Translations under genes and position numbers: made by a program
Notes under the pieces: generated by a model
Seen by the model: the letters and a program-made list of their open reading frames with translations, nothing else
Databases searched by the model: none
What the model was told of the DNA's origin: nothing
Origin: Nipponacmea schrenckii
Lineage: Eukaryota > Mollusca > Gastropoda > Lottiidae
Assembly: GCA_030562195.1 (NCBI GenBank)
Contig: CM060202.1
Span: 15,438,001 to 15,502,000 of the forward strand
Direction: 5' to 3'
DNA: 64,000 nt
Shown: piece by piece, positions 61,809 to 64,000 of the stretch
How positions within the stretch are numbered: position 1 is the stretch's first letter
How the letters are laid out: the number at the start of each line of letters is the position of its first letter

Positions 61809-63313
61809 CTCCATAAAAACGAAGAGGTACTTTCGTCAGTTTTTATTAGTTTTTCTTTCATGTTTATTTCTTTTGAATTTGATTTCGACGACATGCTAAC
61901 GATCAGGCTCTTAAGCACGGATAGACTAGTGTTTATAGTTGATTGATTTGCAAGAATCATAAAAATTTAACATTATTACACTTGATCCTGGAAAAGGGAG
62001 GCAATTCTTGGAAGACGACGCGGTTTTCAGACGACACATAATGTCTGTGATTATTATGCAAATGGTCATACACTCCATACGCAATTCGCTTAACATGTAG
62101 ATAAAATCAAAATCTTAAAATAAATGTTGAAAACTAGGTATGTCACCATATCTCAGACCTTCATCAGCTCATTCTTTTTCTATCTTCGTGTAATACATTT
62201 TTTACTTTGATTAGTTTGATTTACATATGAGCCTACTGACACCCTCCCTTTCCTTGACTTTTGTTACCTATCTCTTGCTACCACTTTAACAAATAATTCA
62301 AACTTAGCTAGGACAGGTAATTGTCAATGATTGATATTGATATTGTATGTTTGTGGTACCGGAACCGGTACATTTTATATTGTTGTCATGTCAAATTCAT
62401 AATTCTTTCATTATTGTTTCAGTTTACCTTTAACAGGTAGTTCCAGAAGTGTTATGAAGACAATGATATTATTTTCAATAGCTATGTGTGTTTTACCAAT
62501 TACAACATATTTTATGTCTAAAGCTGTTATATTTGAAGGTAAAAATTTCCTTGTTTTTATATTACTATGATTTTTAGTTGCTTATCTTCAATTATAAAAT
62601 TCAATATATCTACATTTCCTGAACCAATAATGATTAAATGGCTCATTTTACATCTCAATAATAAACCTTGATTACAGTTTTATGAAATGATAAAACTTAT
62701 AGTTACATTATTTTGATGGTTTAATAATTGATAGAGGTTAATTACAGTAATACATTGTTTTATAAAATGGTAAAGCTTGATTATAGTTATCCATCAGTTT
62801 ATAAAATGGTAAAGCTTGATTACAGTTATCCAACAGTTTATTAAATGACAAAGCTTGATTACAGTTATCCATCAGTTTATAAAATGATAAAGCTTGATTA
62901 CTTATCCATCAGTTTTTTAAATGATAAAGCTTGATTATAGTTATCCATCAGTTTATTAAATGATAAAGCTTGATTATAGTTATCCATCAGTTTATTGAAT
63001 GGTAAAGCTTGATTATAGTTATCCAACAGTTTATTAAATGATAAAGCTTGATTACTTATCCATCAGTATATTTAATGATAAAGCTTGATTATAGTTATCC
63101 ATTATGATAATCTCTAGTAATTACTTCCTTATGATGTTTCTTATGACAGTTTTGTTTTTATTTTCAGGAATATTAGGACTGCCTCATCAAAGTAGTTATT
63201 TTTATGCAGCAATTTCCTCAATTGTTGTGGTACATATAATATTAGGACTGTTTATATACGTGGCTTTCACAGAGGACAGTAAACCTATAGCAGAGTTCAA
63301 TAAGAGAGACTAA
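61801..63313 (+). CDS. VMA21: V-ATPase assembly factor VMA21
   Basis: Three + strand exons: 61801-61826, 62423-62538 and 63168-63313 (stop TAA 63311-63313), phases 2 and 1, giving 95 residues (human 101). The start codon lies in AAGATGG. Two transmembrane helices are clear: TMILFSIAMCVLPITTYFM and, after SKAVIFEGILGLPHQSSYF, YAAISSIVVVHIILGLFIYV. The FEG turn, SYFYAA and HIILGLFIYVA are family signatures. VMA21 is an ER protein that chaperones assembly of the V-ATPase Vo sector and then cycles back by retrieval. The tail ends NKRD, basic and compatible with a retrieval signal but not a canonical KKXX. Intron 2 contains a minisatellite. Confidence 0.95.
62757..63105. repeat. Minisatellite, 39 bp unit, ~9 copies (VMA21 intron 2)
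   Basis: Tandem copies of GTTTATTAAATGATAAAGCT followed by TGATTATAGTTATCCATCA. Two copies share the same 5-bp deletion (TTACTTATCC), showing duplication of multi-unit blocks. The array ends about 60 bp before the VMA21 terminal exon. Confidence 0.92.
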
Positions 63314-64000
63314 CACTACACAATATCATGATATAATATAATGAACAAATTACATATGCAACTTGTTTAATACATATTTGATTGTAAATATATATCATTT
63401 CAATAACAATTTAATGGTTGACATCTTATCTCATGTTTAGGATATTTAATAATATAAAACAAGGAAATATATTCCTGTATGAACAATGAAAGTGAACTCG
63501 TTGAATAAGAACAGGACCGGTTTCACAAAATTTTAACAAAAATACAATCAAGATTTTAAGAAATACAGTAATCTGATTGGTTAATAAAAACTCAATTTCA
63601 GTGATTGATCCATCTGACCATTGGAACACTAAACAGAAAGCCAACATTGGAAATTTTCACTATTACTATATATCTATTGCTCATTCATGTTTTGGAGTTC
63701 TATTTTCATTAGCAACAGATACAAGCAAATTATGTAAACTAAGTAAAGTGAAAGAGTGGCTTTAGGAAGATTCTTTTTCACATAAAACTTTATTAACTGG
63801 CTGTACAGTATACAGGTGTACAAAAGTGGTGTTGAATGAATTTTATTTGGTTTTATATAAATTAGATTATGCTACACCCTCATACTGATCATGTTATATG
63901 AAATGTTATGTATTTGAAATACATTCCTGTTTTATTGCAATATATAGCACAGGCATGTTTTAATTATATATCATCTTACCTTCCAGTGTGTATAGGAAAA
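63314..64000. other. VMA21 3' UTR and downstream sequence
   Basis: No further gene was recognised. The frame 63577-63765 is short and without a domain. A polyadenylation signal could not be assigned with confidence; AT-rich sequence continues to the window edge. Confidence 0.45.

Overview
The window is AT-rich eukaryotic nuclear DNA with short GT-AG introns, tRNA-derived SINEs and very many minisatellites. Gene content (HSPA12-type Hsp70, a mitochondria-eating-protein relative, multi-repeat beta-thymosin, FAM181) and the style of the repeats point to a lophotrochozoan animal, most likely a mollusc and perhaps a gastropod. That assignment is inference. No prokaryotic or viral gene set is visible.

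Layout. 1-4.5 kb: 3' part of a + strand multi-repeat beta-thymosin gene (actin binding), one repeat per exon. 6.7-9.4 kb (-): a coiled-coil protein with a MIEAP/SPATA18-type C-terminal domain. 11.2-14.4 kb (+): a complete HSPA12-like Hsp70 gene, divergent from it. 17.2-27.5 kb (-): a 16+ exon, 11-helix amino acid transporter of the SLC36/AVT3 type. 27.8-37.9 kb: a gene-poor block of satellites and interspersed repeats. 37.9-38.9 kb (-): an intronless FAM181 gene with a YAP-like TEAD-binding motif. 39-58.5 kb: a gene-poor block with two SINEs, a non-autonomous hAT-type element, a 3 kb long-inverted-repeat (foldback-like) element and one orphan Shisa-like cysteine-rich exon. 58.6-61.3 kb (-): COMMD5. 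61.8-63.3 kb (+): VMA21, head-to-head with COMMD5.

Most genes were rebuilt by joining exons at GT-AG sites with consistent phase. The reading frames closed for HSPA12, the MIEAP-like gene, COMMD5, VMA21 and nearly all of the transporter. The genes do not form one pathway. COMMD5 (Commander complex, endosomal recycling), VMA21 (V-ATPase assembly) and the transporter all act on the endolysosomal system. The MIEAP-like and HSPA12-like genes are both plausible protein or organelle quality-control genes, but their adjacency may be chance.

The most unusual structure is a minisatellite of about 21 copies in a transporter intron. Each unit carries a copy of that intron's own 3' splice acceptor plus the first bases of the next exon. 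Also notable are the foldback-like element with tandem repeats in its arms, an hAT-type element with a perfect 8-bp target duplication and a nested near-perfect hairpin, and a VMA21 start codon set in a TISU-like sequence.
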